From NCBI RefSeq assembly GCF_019923725.1, contig NZ_JAHXRI010000007.1, forward strand, positions 1 to 64,000: a DNA stretch of 64,000 nt, written 5' to 3'. The DNA comes from Zwartia hollandica. GTDB taxonomy: Bacteria; Pseudomonadota; Gammaproteobacteria; Burkholderiales; Burkholderiaceae_B. Under the pieces are notes generated by a model, which had not been told where the DNA came from, did not search any database, and saw only the letters and a program-made list of their open reading frames with translations. Made by a program: the position numbers and the translations under genes. This document shows, in pieces, positions 32,422 through 40,722 of this stretch (positions are counted from its first letter, which is position 1; each line of letters begins with the position of its first letter).

Positions 32422-33465
32422 ATGAACTCCAATGATTCACCGCAGTTACTCCCTACAACCGTCGTAGGGAGTTATCCGCAACCGGACTGGCTAGTCGATC
32501 GCGCGATGCTTGCAAAAGGGGTTCCTCGAACCCGCGTACATGAAATGTGGCGCATTGCGCCAGAGTTCTTAGAACAAGCGCAGGACGACGCAACGATTCT
32601 GGCCATTCGCGAGATGGAACGCGCCGGGATCGACATCATCACAGACGGTGAAATTCGGCGCGAAAGCTATTCCAATCGCTTCGCTACAGAGCTAGAGGGA
32701 ATAGACGACCGCAACCCCGGTATCGTCGTTTCCAATGCCGGTATAAAAACGCCTGTACCTCGTGTCGTCGGAAAAATCATTCGCACCCACGCAGTCGAAG
32801 TACGCGACCTCGTCTTTCTGAAGACGCACACGGATCGCAAGGCCAAGATCACTTTGCCTGGACCATTCACGATGGGCCAGCAAGCCAAAAATGAGTACTA
32901 CCGTGACGACGAAGAAATGGTCATGGATTTCGCTGCAGCAGTCAATGCAGAGGCCCTAGAGCTACAGGCCGCAGGAGCAGACTTCATTCAGCTCGACGAG
33001 CCCTGGCTTCGCAACAATCCAGAAGCTGCCAAACGCTATGCTGTTCAAGCAATCAATCGTGCGCTGCAGGGCATCACCGTCCCTACCGTCGTCCATCTCT
33101 GTTTTGGCTACGCGGCAGTTGTCACTGGTCAAAAACCAAGCGGCTATTCTTTTTTGCCAGGGTTAAGCGGCACGATTGCCAAACAGATCTCGATTGAGGC
33201 CGCCCAGCCGAATCTAGACCTTGGTGTGCTCAAAGACTTGTCGGGCAAGAAAATTATGCTGGGTGTTTTAGATTTAGGCACGCATAAAATCGAAACCGCC
33301 GAGCAAGTGGCCCAGCGGATACGTGCAGGCTTAAAGTTTGTCGACGCAGAAAATCTGATCCCAGCGCCTGACTGCGGCATGAAGTATTTGCCTCGCGACG
33401 TTGCGTTCGGCAAGCTTCAAGCGCTTAGTCAGGGTGCTGCCATCGTCAGGGCAGAGATTAGTTAG
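32422..33465 (+). CDS. MetE C-terminal-domain-like zinc thiol methyltransferase family protein
   Basis: Short (347 aa) member of the cobalamin-independent methionine synthase/UROD-like superfamily, carrying only the catalytic barrel. All expected zinc ligands are visible: H225 and C227 (VVHLCFG), E259 (SIEAAQP) and C318 (APDCGMKY). The substrate-binding D192 lies in QLDEPW, and EMERAGIDIITDGEIRRESY is a conserved early block. Such stand-alone proteins include methionine synthases acting on other methyl donors and epoxyalkane:coenzyme M transferase, so a methyl- or alkyl-to-thiol transfer is the safe statement. The Bug receptor lies just upstream. Its stop codon overlaps that of the convergent amidase (4-nt overlap). 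Confidence 0.85.
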   Translation: MNSNDSPQLLPTTVVGSYPQPDWLVDRAMLAKGVPRTRVHEMWRIAPEFLEQAQDDATILAIREMERAGIDIITDGEIRRESYSNRFATELEGIDDRNPGIVVSNAGIKTPVPRVVGKIIRTHAVEVRDLVFLKTHTDRKAKITLPGPFTMGQQAKNEYYRDDEEMVMDFAAAVNAEALELQAAGADFIQLDEPWLRNNPEAAKRYAVQAINRALQGITVPTVVHLCFGYAAVVTGQKPSGYSFLPGLSGTIAKQISIEAAQPNLDLGVLKDLSGKKIMLGVLDLGTHKIETAEQVAQRIRAGLKFVDAENLIPAPDCGMKYLPRDVAFGKLQALSQGAAIVRAEIS

Positions 33466-34835
33466 TCTGCGCAGGCCTGGGGGTGCATCGTATGCCAAGC
33501 AGTTGCCTGCTCGTACGCGGCCCCTACCCTAAAGATTGACGCCTCATCGTAGTAACGACCCACGATTTGCATCGACAGGGGCAGACCCGTTTTAGAAAAC
33601 CCATTAGGCACTGCCAACGCGGGATGACCTGTTAGGTTGAAAGGCACACGGGCCTGTCGGGTGTAGGTACGCACGACCTCGGGCATATCATCAATGACGC
33701 AGGCCGGATCCATCGAGTTAGCCACCAAGAGCACATCAACTTGTCGCAACACTTGATCCACTTGGTCCATTAGCGCCTCGCGGCACTGCATGGCATGCAC
33801 ATAATCGCCCGCTGAAAGAAACGCCCCGCACAACAACTTACGACGCGACATTTCCGCAAAATCTCCGGGTCGCTCGCGTAAAGACTTGGCGTGCACCGCC
33901 CAACCTTCCGCCATTAAAATTATTTTTTGTGGTCCAAAAAATTCCTGTAACGTTGGAAGACGTATCTCCACTAACTGGGCACCTAAGCCTTCGAAAACGC
34001 GGCAGGCCTCTTCGAACGCCGCGGCCATATCAGCCTCTGCGACTTCGTCCTCGAGGTGGAAGTGCCGCACAACGCCAATTCGCAAACCGGCCACCCCTTG
34101 ATCTAGCGGACGAGCTTTGAAAGCGCGCGGGCTAGTAGATGTTGCCGTTAGCACCTCCAAAAGTAAAGAAGTGTCGAGCACGGTGCGCGCCATTGGGCCC
34201 ACATGATCTAACGAAAACGATAGGGGATAAACCCCACGACGCGAGACCAAATCGTAGGTAGGTTTTAGCCCGACTACACCACAGGCGGCAGCAGGATGCC
34301 GCACCGAGCCTCCGGTATCGGTTCCAAGTGCCAAAGGCACTAGCCCTGCCGCGAGCGCTGCTCCGGAACCTGAGGACGATCCACCCGGATGGTGACTGGT
34401 ATTCCAGGGATTACGAGCAGGAGGAAAAGGCAAATCAAACGACGGCCCGCCAATGGCAAACTCATGCAATGCAAGCTTACCCATCAGTATCGCGCCACCC
34501 TGGCGCAAGGCTGTAATGCAGTCCGCATCCCGTGTCGCGACGGTACCCTGCATGACCTTCGAATGACAGGTCGTTGTTTGTCCAGCAATGTCAATAATGT
34601 CTTTAATACCGACTGGCACACCATGTAAGGGGCCTAGACACTTACCCGCCAAGAGTGCCTGCTCAGCCTGTTGTGCTGCTTTTAAGGCATTATCAGCATC
34701 AACTTGTAAAAAAGAATGGTAGCGAGAGTCGATCTTTTCTATTCGCGCTAACTGCTCTTTGACGACATCAACAGGCGACAAAGATTTTTTTGCATATGCA
34801 TCTCGCAGCTGGGCTGCTGTCAACCAAGCGTTCAT
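33462..34835 (-). CDS. Amidase signature enzyme, AtzE/GatA-like
   Basis: Amidase-signature hydrolase of 457 aa. Predicted catalytic Ser-cisSer-Lys triad: K78 (GVPVGIKDIID), S153 (HPGGSSSGSGAA) and S177 (GTDTGGSVRHPAAACG). The segment VGLKPTYDLVSRRGVYPLS is typical. It might be taken for GatA, but the immediately upstream gene is an AtzG-like (DUF4089) protein rather than gatC. AtzE, the 1-carboxybiuret hydrolase, is known to need AtzG as partner, so an AtzE-type heteromeric amidase is the best reading. The natural substrate is unknown. Its start overlaps the AtzG-like stop by 4 nt. Confidence 0.88.
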   Translation of the reverse strand: MNAWLTAAQLRDAYAKKSLSPVDVVKEQLARIEKIDSRYHSFLQVDADNALKAAQQAEQALLAGKCLGPLHGVPVGIKDIIDIAGQTTTCHSKVMQGTVATRDADCITALRQGGAILMGKLALHEFAIGGPSFDLPFPPARNPWNTSHHPGGSSSGSGAALAAGLVPLALGTDTGGSVRHPAAACGVVGLKPTYDLVSRRGVYPLSFSLDHVGPMARTVLDTSLLLEVLTATSTSPRAFKARPLDQGVAGLRIGVVRHFHLEDEVAEADMAAAFEEACRVFEGLGAQLVEIRLPTLQEFFGPQKIILMAEGWAVHAKSLRERPGDFAEMSRRKLLCGAFLSAGDYVHAMQCREALMDQVDQVLRQVDVLLVANSMDPACVIDDMPEVVRTYTRQARVPFNLTGHPALAVPNGFSKTGLPLSMQIVGRYYDEASIFRVGAAYEQATAWHTMHPQACAD

Positions 34836-35038
34836 GCTTTCACCTTCATGGCAGGCCAGGGCTCAGTCGTATTGAGTGCGGGACCTGAAAAAGATTTTTG
34901 TACGTTGAGCGCAACGCGCGCCGCCGTGAGCACGTCTTGTCGGTGTGCCTGCAAGGCAAGGTCTAGGCCCGCCATTCTTGCGAGCATCATAATTTGAGCC
35001 TCTTCGGACTCAAGGTTTGGGGTAGTCGATTCTGCCAT
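34832..35038 (-). CDS. AtzG-like (DUF4089) small partner of the amidase
   Basis: 68-residue helical protein (MAESTTPNLESEEAQIMMLA then MAGLDLALQAHRQDVLTAAR). It resembles AtzG/GatC-type adaptor subunits that stabilise amidase-signature enzymes. ATG 35038 has AAGGAG 8 nt upstream; a GTG at 35047 overlaps that SD and is rejected. It ends with a 4-nt ATGA overlap into the amidase gene, so stoichiometric co-translation is likely. It starts 12 nt after the nitroreductase stop. Confidence 0.75.
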   Translation of the reverse strand: MAESTTPNLESEEAQIMMLARMAGLDLALQAHRQDVLTAARVALNVQKSFSGPALNTTEPWPAMKVKA

Positions 35039-35050
35039 GACAGTCACTCC

Positions 35051-35926
35051 TTAACGAAGACTGAATTTCTTTTTACGAATAAAGTCACCAAACTCTGCGC
35101 GCTCGGGAACCGAGTAATGACGCGCCTTGTCCTCTGACCAGCCATTAAAAGGTACATCGGGGTATCGATCGGGATAACGCTGCCGTCGCAAGGGAAACTG
35201 TGCGTGTCGACGTTGATCATATGCATCAATATGCTCTTGCACACCCTCTTCCGAGAAAACATCGGTATGCACCGTCACATCCATACTTAAGCGTGGAATG
35301 ATTCTGCCAGACTCCACAGGGTAGCCAACGCACAAGCCAGCAACGGGAAACACCGCATCGGGCAAGCCTAAAATATCGCTGGTTGCAGCGCTGTGATTGC
35401 GCATGGCACTAATGGGCACTACGCCCAACCCAACAGCCTCCGCCGCGCGGATAAACTGCGCCATCACAATCCCAGCATCGACTGCTGCATTCATGAAATG
35501 ATCGAGATGATCGTTTACAAAAGGCTTGCCTCGCCACTCGCCTATTTGACGAATACGACGATTGTTGCCACAGAACACCAAGACAACAGGCGCTTGGCTA
35601 ATCCAGGGCATATCCGGAATTAAATCAGCGAGCGCCTGCACCTTCAGGCGGTCGGCGACATGAATAATGTCCGCTTGCTGTAGATCCGACTTCGAGGGCG
35701 CGGACAAGGCCGCCGCAAACAAAACCCGTAAAAGGGCCGCATCCACCGGTTTCTCGGTCCAGCGGCGATGCGAGCTGTGCTCAAGCATTCGCACCAGCTC
35801 CTCCAGACCGGGAAGACTTCCGCCCACCCGATCGAACGCGGAGCGCGGGGGTGCACACTCAGCACCGAAACGCGCTGCGATCGCTTTCAGGAGCCGCTCT
35901 TGCTGCTCTAGGTTGGGGTCACTCAT
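35051..35926 (-). CDS. Nitroreductase family FMN-dependent oxidoreductase
   Basis: 291-aa flavoprotein of the nitroreductase fold. The FMN-phosphate-binding block is seen as HSSHRRWTEKPVD (normally RRSxRxF), with AALSAPSKSDLQQADI next. AVDAGIVMAQFIRAAEAVGLG then VVPISAMRNH matches NfsA-like oxygen-insensitive enzymes. An N-terminal extension of about 50 residues precedes the domain. The C-terminus has YDQRRHAQFPLRRQRYPDRY. It starts 2 nt after the msbA stop and leads into the AtzG-like/amidase pair. The natural substrate is unclear; the amidase neighbours hint at a nitrogen heterocycle or nitro compound (weak inference). Confidence 0.85.
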   Translation of the reverse strand: MSDPNLEQQERLLKAIAARFGAECAPPRSAFDRVGGSLPGLEELVRMLEHSSHRRWTEKPVDAALLRVLFAAALSAPSKSDLQQADIIHVADRLKVQALADLIPDMPWISQAPVVLVFCGNNRRIRQIGEWRGKPFVNDHLDHFMNAAVDAGIVMAQFIRAAEAVGLGVVPISAMRNHSAATSDILGLPDAVFPVAGLCVGYPVESGRIIPRLSMDVTVHTDVFSEEGVQEHIDAYDQRRHAQFPLRRQRYPDRYPDVPFNGWSEDKARHYSVPERAEFGDFIRKKKFSLR

Positions 35927-35928
35927 CC

Positions 35929-37704
35929 TTATTCGTCCCTGAATTGCATTTGATAAAGGGCAGCATAGGCACCCCCTCGCTCCAACAACTCTTGATGCGA
36001 TCCTTGCTCCACGACCACACCAGCATCCATCACGACAATCTTGTCAGCATTCTGTACGGTCGACAAGCGATGGGCAATGACCAAGGTCGTGCGCCCCTTC
36101 ATCAGGGTCTCGAGTGAAGCCTGCACCTGCCGCTCGGACTCATTATCGAGTGCCGAGGTCGCTTCATCCAAAATCAGAATCGGCGCATTCTTGATCAATG
36201 CACGTGCGATGGCCAGTCGTTGACGCTGTCCACCAGATAAACGCGTTGCATTCTCACCAACCTGCGTCTGTAAGCCCAGCGGAAGCCCCTCCACAAAATC
36301 CAGTAAGTTCGCAGCGCGCAAGGCTTCGCGAATTTCTTGCTCAGAGGCCTCGTGCAAGGCACCGTAGCCGACGTTCACCGCAATGGTGTCATCGAACAGC
36401 ACAACATCTTGGCTCACTAGAGACAACTGCTCTCTAAGATCGCCCAAACGTAGACTGGAAATATCACGACCATCGATACAGACCTGCCCCAGCGTGGGCA
36501 ACACAAAGCGCGGCAGCATATTGACCAATGTCGTTTTACCGCTACCCGAGCGCCCGACCAGCGCAACTGTCTCACCAGGTTCTGCAGTCACACTCACGTC
36601 TGACAAAGTATTGGTTTGAGCATCTGCAAACCTGTGGGAAATGTTGCGAAACTCCACCTGCCCACGTGCCCTACCCTCGAAGGTCTGCGTGCCGGTCTCC
36701 GGTTCGGACGCTTGATCGACAAGCGTAAACACACTTTCCGCCGACACGAGCATTTTTTGCATGCGCGACGCGACCTTGGTCAGACGCTTAATCGGATCGA
36801 AGATCTGGGCAAGTGCCGCCATAAAGGCAGCAAAGCTGCCAACCGTTAAGGTGCCGCTGTTAGCCTGGCTTAGGGCTACCGCAATGACCGCAGCCACAGC
36901 AATCGCCGTCACCACCTGGGTGATTGGCGTCATCGCAGCATCTGAGGTCGCGGCGCGCATATCGAAGCGGCGCAATCTGCCACTGACATAAGCAAAACGT
37001 TTCCGCTCAAACGCGTACCCATCAAAGAGTTTGATCACGCGCTGTCCATCAATCCCTTCGCTCACGACGCGCGTAAGTTCAGCATTCATGTTGACCGTAT
37101 CTCGATTAATACGCCGCAAGCGCGCAATAAACGCGCGCGATATCAGCACTGAAATCGGCATCGTCACAAGGATGATCAGCGTCAGCTCCCAGGACATATA
37201 AAGCAACACCGCAATCATCGCCAAAACAACAAGGGACTCGCGCACGATGACGGTCAGGACATCCGTTGCGTAGCTAGTCACATTGCCGGCATCAACCGTG
37301 AAGCGATTCAGTAGGCGCCCAGTGTCACCTTTTTTGAATTCACTGTCGGGCATGGTCAAGAGCTTTTCGAACATGTCGGCACGAACGCCCAACAGCACGT
37401 TATTTGCAACCCAGGCTAGCAGGTAATCACTAAAAAAGTTGCACACGCCGCGCAGTGTGATCAGCGCAATAATCGCGAGTGGTACTTGCCAGACGTATTC
37501 TGGCTTTGCCCCGGAGAAGCCCTCGTCCAGCAACGGTTTCATGGCCACGGCTAAGGTGGGCTGCGTTGCAGCTGCGCCAGCCATAAAAAGGACCGCTAAC
37601 GCCAGCCCTTTCCAATAGGCGCCTACCCGACCGTAAATTCGGCCCCATAGTTTGTTATTGGTCGGCTCAGAAGTCGCAGGTGCCGATCTGGTGGATGAGC
37701 TCAA
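35929..37704 (-). CDS. msbA: Lipid A/LPS export ABC transporter MsbA
   Basis: Inner-membrane homodimeric ABC exporter that flips lipid A-core. The N-terminal half holds the six-helix membrane domain (first helices near residues 30-60 and 75-95). The ATPase domain has Walker A GRSGSGKTTLVN (about 384), signature LSGGQRQRLAIARAL (about 490) and Walker B ILILDEATSALD (about 508). Length is 591 aa. The only plausible start is TTG at 37704 with a weak TAGAG 7 nt upstream; there is a stop codon three codons earlier and no nearby ATG. Its 3' end is 2 nt from the nitroreductase gene. It is divergent from the heptosyltransferase. Confidence 0.94.
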   Translation of the reverse strand: MSSSTRSAPATSEPTNNKLWGRIYGRVGAYWKGLALAVLFMAGAAATQPTLAVAMKPLLDEGFSGAKPEYVWQVPLAIIALITLRGVCNFFSDYLLAWVANNVLLGVRADMFEKLLTMPDSEFKKGDTGRLLNRFTVDAGNVTSYATDVLTVIVRESLVVLAMIAVLLYMSWELTLIILVTMPISVLISRAFIARLRRINRDTVNMNAELTRVVSEGIDGQRVIKLFDGYAFERKRFAYVSGRLRRFDMRAATSDAAMTPITQVVTAIAVAAVIAVALSQANSGTLTVGSFAAFMAALAQIFDPIKRLTKVASRMQKMLVSAESVFTLVDQASEPETGTQTFEGRARGQVEFRNISHRFADAQTNTLSDVSVTAEPGETVALVGRSGSGKTTLVNMLPRFVLPTLGQVCIDGRDISSLRLGDLREQLSLVSQDVVLFDDTIAVNVGYGALHEASEQEIREALRAANLLDFVEGLPLGLQTQVGENATRLSGGQRQRLAIARALIKNAPILILDEATSALDNESERQVQASLETLMKGRTTLVIAHRLSTVQNADKIVVMDAGVVVEQGSHQELLERGGAYAALYQMQFRDE

Positions 37705-37763
37705 AATGTGACTCTAAAATTCGTGAAGTATTGATTTTACCCGCCCAAACCACCAATGATCAC

Positions 37764-37792
37764 TTGGAAGCTCGGCTAGCCTATCGTATCCT
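37764..37792 (+). promoter_or_regulatory. Candidate promoter of the heptosyltransferase gene, close to the start codon
   Basis: TTGGAA (37764-37769) and TATCCT (37787-37792) are 17 bp apart. The -10 ends only 8 nt before the ATG at 37801 and no SD is present between them, so the transcript would have almost no leader. Confidence 0.4.
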
Positions 37793-37800
37793 TACACTCT

Positions 37801-38784
37801 ATGAACGCAAACGCATCAAACCCTCGCCCCGAACCCGTTTTAATCCGTCTACCCAATTGGGTAGGTGACGTCTGTATGGTGCTCCCCGCACTCGAGCTTT
37901 TGGATCAACATAGGGTTCCGTACGCACTATGCGGCCGTCCGTGGGTAAGGTCTTTATTGGGAGGCAAGGCGATGGCCGGCTTTATCCCAATGACAGACTC
38001 CGTGCTCGGCAATCTGCGCTCGGTCAAGCTTTTCCTCAGTCAGCACCCCAATTACAAGCGTGGCTTACTCTTGCCAGACTCCTTATCAAGTGCGCTAAGT
38101 TTCAGACTAGCAGGCTTGAAATGCGCTGGATGGCGAGACGATGGGCGCAGTCTGCTCTTGCGCTGGGGATTTAAAAAACCTGCGTCGACCGGTCACGCGG
38201 TGGAGTCCTGGTTAGATTTAACAAGGCGTGCGATGAGCGCCTGGGGGATTGAGTCAACCACAAGCGCCCCGGCAAGCCGTCTGCGTCTGCCCATTGCGAA
38301 GCATCACGAGCAAGCGGCTCAGGCTGCTCTCCAAGAGGTTGGGCTGACCGCGGGGGATTTTGTGCTGATCGCGCCGACCGCAACGGGACGTCATAAGGGT
38401 CAGGCTAAAGTTTGGCCTCATTTCGATGCACTCACGCGTGTCTTGCAAAACAACAAAATCAAGGTCGCAATGTGTCCGCCCGACGAAGAGGTAGACAGTG
38501 CGTTTCGCACAACACCTACTGCCACACAAATTCGTCCACTCGAGCTCGGTGCGTTTTGCGCACTAACGCGTCATGCCAAATTAGTGATCTGTAACGACTC
38601 TGGGGTGTCGCATCTTTGTGCAGCAGCTGGTGCCAAGCAACTCACCCTCTTTGGCGTCACAGACCCAGCGCGTACAGGTCCTTGGAATCCGGATGCCGTG
38701 CTGATAGGTTCTAACAATGGCTGGCCTGCATTAGCCGAGACGATCGCGCGAGTGCAACAAATGCTTAGCGTAACCAAGGCTTAA
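37801..38784 (+). CDS. GT9 heptosyltransferase, WaaF-like
   Basis: ADP-heptose:LPS heptosyltransferase-family glycosyltransferase building the inner core. The N-terminus VLIRLPNWVGDVCMVLPALE matches the ADP-heptose transferase signature (WVGD). The C-terminal donor-binding domain has ICNDSGVSHLCAAAGAKQLT then LFGVTDPARTGPWNP, typical for WaaF/WaaC. Length is 327 aa. No SD precedes the ATG. An ElyC/YdcF-like gene follows after 5 nt. Whether it adds heptose I, II or another residue cannot be decided. Confidence 0.88.
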   Translation: MNANASNPRPEPVLIRLPNWVGDVCMVLPALELLDQHRVPYALCGRPWVRSLLGGKAMAGFIPMTDSVLGNLRSVKLFLSQHPNYKRGLLLPDSLSSALSFRLAGLKCAGWRDDGRSLLLRWGFKKPASTGHAVESWLDLTRRAMSAWGIESTTSAPASRLRLPIAKHHEQAAQAALQEVGLTAGDFVLIAPTATGRHKGQAKVWPHFDALTRVLQNNKIKVAMCPPDEEVDSAFRTTPTATQIRPLELGAFCALTRHAKLVICNDSGVSHLCAAAGAKQLTLFGVTDPARTGPWNPDAVLIGSNNGWPALAETIARVQQMLSVTKA

Positions 38785-38789
38785 GTATC

Positions 38790-39557
38790 GTGCTTTCAGA
38801 CATCCCCTTATCCGGCCTACTTCTATATCCGCCAGGGCTCTGCCTGATCCTACTCACTGCAGCCGTCGTTGTTGCACTTTTTTCTTTTAAACGCTTCGCA
38901 GTCTTTCTGACGCTCTTGGCTATCACTTGGGTGGGGGTCTGGTCTTTGCCGATCACCTCAATTCACTTCGGTCGCATCCTGGAAGAAAAATATCCCTATC
39001 AGACGCCTCGCGAGCTACCTAAAGCAGACGTCATTATTGTTCTGGGGGGAAATACGCAGGCTAACCGTGCAAATTGGTTCGAGCCCTACAACCGAGCCAC
39101 CGCCGTGGATCGCATTGATCGCGCCGAAGCACTCTATCTGGCAGGACGTGCGCCCCGGATATTGCTTGCAGGGGGAGCCCGAGAAGGGAAAGTTAGCGAA
39201 GCGCAAGGCATGGCAAGACTGCTCAAGCAACGAGGTATTCCGGACTCTGCCATCATCCTCGAAAACGAAAGCCGTAACACCTATGAAAACCTGCGCTACA
39301 GCGAAATTCTGCTGCGCTCGCACAAGTTGCACTCTGCGTTGTTAGTTACGTCTGCGTTGCATATGCCACGCGCCCAGGCGGCGGCAGAAAAGCGCGGGAT
39401 CAAAGCCATCCCTGCAAGCAGTGCACCACAAATCGTGCTGCCAGAGGAAGAGCCACCGGCACTTTGGTGGCCCCATATACGTAGCTTGGAAGCGAGCCGT
39501 ACGATTATTAAAGAGTACCTAGGACTCCTAGGCTACAAGCTCAGGGGCTGGATCTAG
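38790..39557 (+). CDS. ElyC/SanA/YdcF family (DUF218) membrane protein
   Basis: 255-aa protein with two N-terminal membrane segments (about residues 9-30 and 34-54) and a DUF218 domain. Motifs: ADVIIVLGGNTQAN, DRIDRAEALYLAGRAPRILL, EAQGMARLLKQRGIP, NESRNTYENLRYSEILLR and LVTSALHMPRA. Topology and length resemble ElyC, which affects peptidoglycan and undecaprenyl-carrier metabolism in E. coli. The start is GTG 38790, 5 nt after the upstream stop. It converges on the glycosyltransferase at 39580 with a 22-bp gap. Confidence 0.88.
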   Translation: MLSDIPLSGLLLYPPGLCLILLTAAVVVALFSFKRFAVFLTLLAITWVGVWSLPITSIHFGRILEEKYPYQTPRELPKADVIIVLGGNTQANRANWFEPYNRATAVDRIDRAEALYLAGRAPRILLAGGAREGKVSEAQGMARLLKQRGIPDSAIILENESRNTYENLRYSEILLRSHKLHSALLVTSALHMPRAQAAAEKRGIKAIPASSAPQIVLPEEEPPALWWPHIRSLEASRTIIKEYLGLLGYKLRGWI

Positions 39558-39579
39558 TCGCCGTGAGCCTACCGCTGTT

Positions 39580-40722
39580 TTAAGCCCGCTCAGCTAAACT
39601 TTTTGCGTAAAGATTTTCGTACTGGTCTGCAATCGCTGTCCAAGAAAAATCTGCAACCAGCTTAGTCGCTTGCGTAATCAGTCGTTCGCGCACTGTCGGA
39701 TCTGTACCTAAAGCGCGCAAGCCTGCAGCAATCTGCTCTGCGTCTTGGGGATCAAGTAGAACCCAAGCATTCTCCTGATGCGTCACGTACTGCGCAAAAC
39801 CACAATAGGCGGTTCCACTCAAAACAACAGGCAGTCCATGTGCCATGGCCTCGAGCGGCGCCATCCCAAAACTATCTTGCAAGGTAGGGTGCACATATAC
39901 ATCGGCCGATAGGTAATAAGGGGAAACCTCTGGCGTAGCGGGCACCAGACGCACGCGCTCAAGCAAGGCAGGAAACTGCGTAGCCAATACTTGCTGAACG
40001 TCAGCACCTGCACCCACCACCGCGAGCCGAAACGTGCTCGGTAATAGAAGCATCGCGCGCAAGACGGCCAGCAAGCCTTTTCTAAGAGGATTACGCGCCA
40101 CGAGCAAACAACCAATGTCCTGCGGACCCCAGCCTAATTCCGCACGCACTCGCTGACGAACCTCTTCGTTTGGAAGGACAGACTCAGCACCTGGGGTCAC
40201 GACCTCAACCGCGATGTCCCGCCCGTAGGCTAACTGGAGTTGTTGCTTAACCAAGGGAGCAACCGTCACAAGCACATGCCCAGGAGTCGGCTTCACGGCT
40301 TGCGCCTCTAACCACAGGTACGCGACTTGCACAGGGGTCAGCCAAACCAAGAGCTTTTGAAACAACGTCCGATTAAAAAAACGGCGATAGCGCACCGGCG
40401 ACACATGCATGAGCTGAATATTGGCTGAGCCTGCATTCGTGTGACTGTGGATAACATCAAAACCAGTCTGCGTAAGCGCGTGACACCGTGCAGAGAACAA
40501 CCAAAGACGCAACCAGTTAGGACACCAGCAAGGAATAGAGATTAGATGCTGCTTGACCGGTAAGTCGTGATCAAACTCACGAGCGAACACGGTGACATCA
40601 TGCCGTTGCGCGAGGATACGAAACAAACTTACCGCATACGACTCAGCACCCCCAAATTTCTGGCCAAAACGTTCTGTGAGCAGCGCGATGCGCAAGCGCT
40701 TAGGCACGTCGACGGTCTTCAT
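39580..40722 (-). CDS. Family 4 glycosyltransferase
   Basis: GT-B glycosyltransferase of 380 aa, last gene of the dnaE-linked glycan cluster. N-terminal RIALLTERFGQKFGGAESYA is the acceptor-domain glycine loop. The C-terminal donor site reads VYVHPTLQDSFGMAPLEAMA then HGLPVVLSG, with the E-x7-E type motif of GT4. ATG 40722 lies inside the end of the deacetylase gene (23-nt overlap); an in-frame GTG at 40707 is an alternative. The sugar and linkage are not readable. Resembles WaaG-type core transferases in organisation. Confidence 0.87.
   Translation of the reverse strand: MKTVDVPKRLRIALLTERFGQKFGGAESYAVSLFRILAQRHDVTVFAREFDHDLPVKQHLISIPCWCPNWLRLWLFSARCHALTQTGFDVIHSHTNAGSANIQLMHVSPVRYRRFFNRTLFQKLLVWLTPVQVAYLWLEAQAVKPTPGHVLVTVAPLVKQQLQLAYGRDIAVEVVTPGAESVLPNEEVRQRVRAELGWGPQDIGCLLVARNPLRKGLLAVLRAMLLLPSTFRLAVVGAGADVQQVLATQFPALLERVRLVPATPEVSPYYLSADVYVHPTLQDSFGMAPLEAMAHGLPVVLSGTAYCGFAQYVTHQENAWVLLDPQDAEQIAAGLRALGTDPTVRERLITQATKLVADFSWTAIADQYENLYAKSLAERA

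Noticed and set aside
33462-34835. Amidase as GatA of the tRNA amidotransferase
   Set aside because: No gatB or gatC adjacent; the partner gene is AtzG-like, and length and context fit AtzE-type enzymes better.
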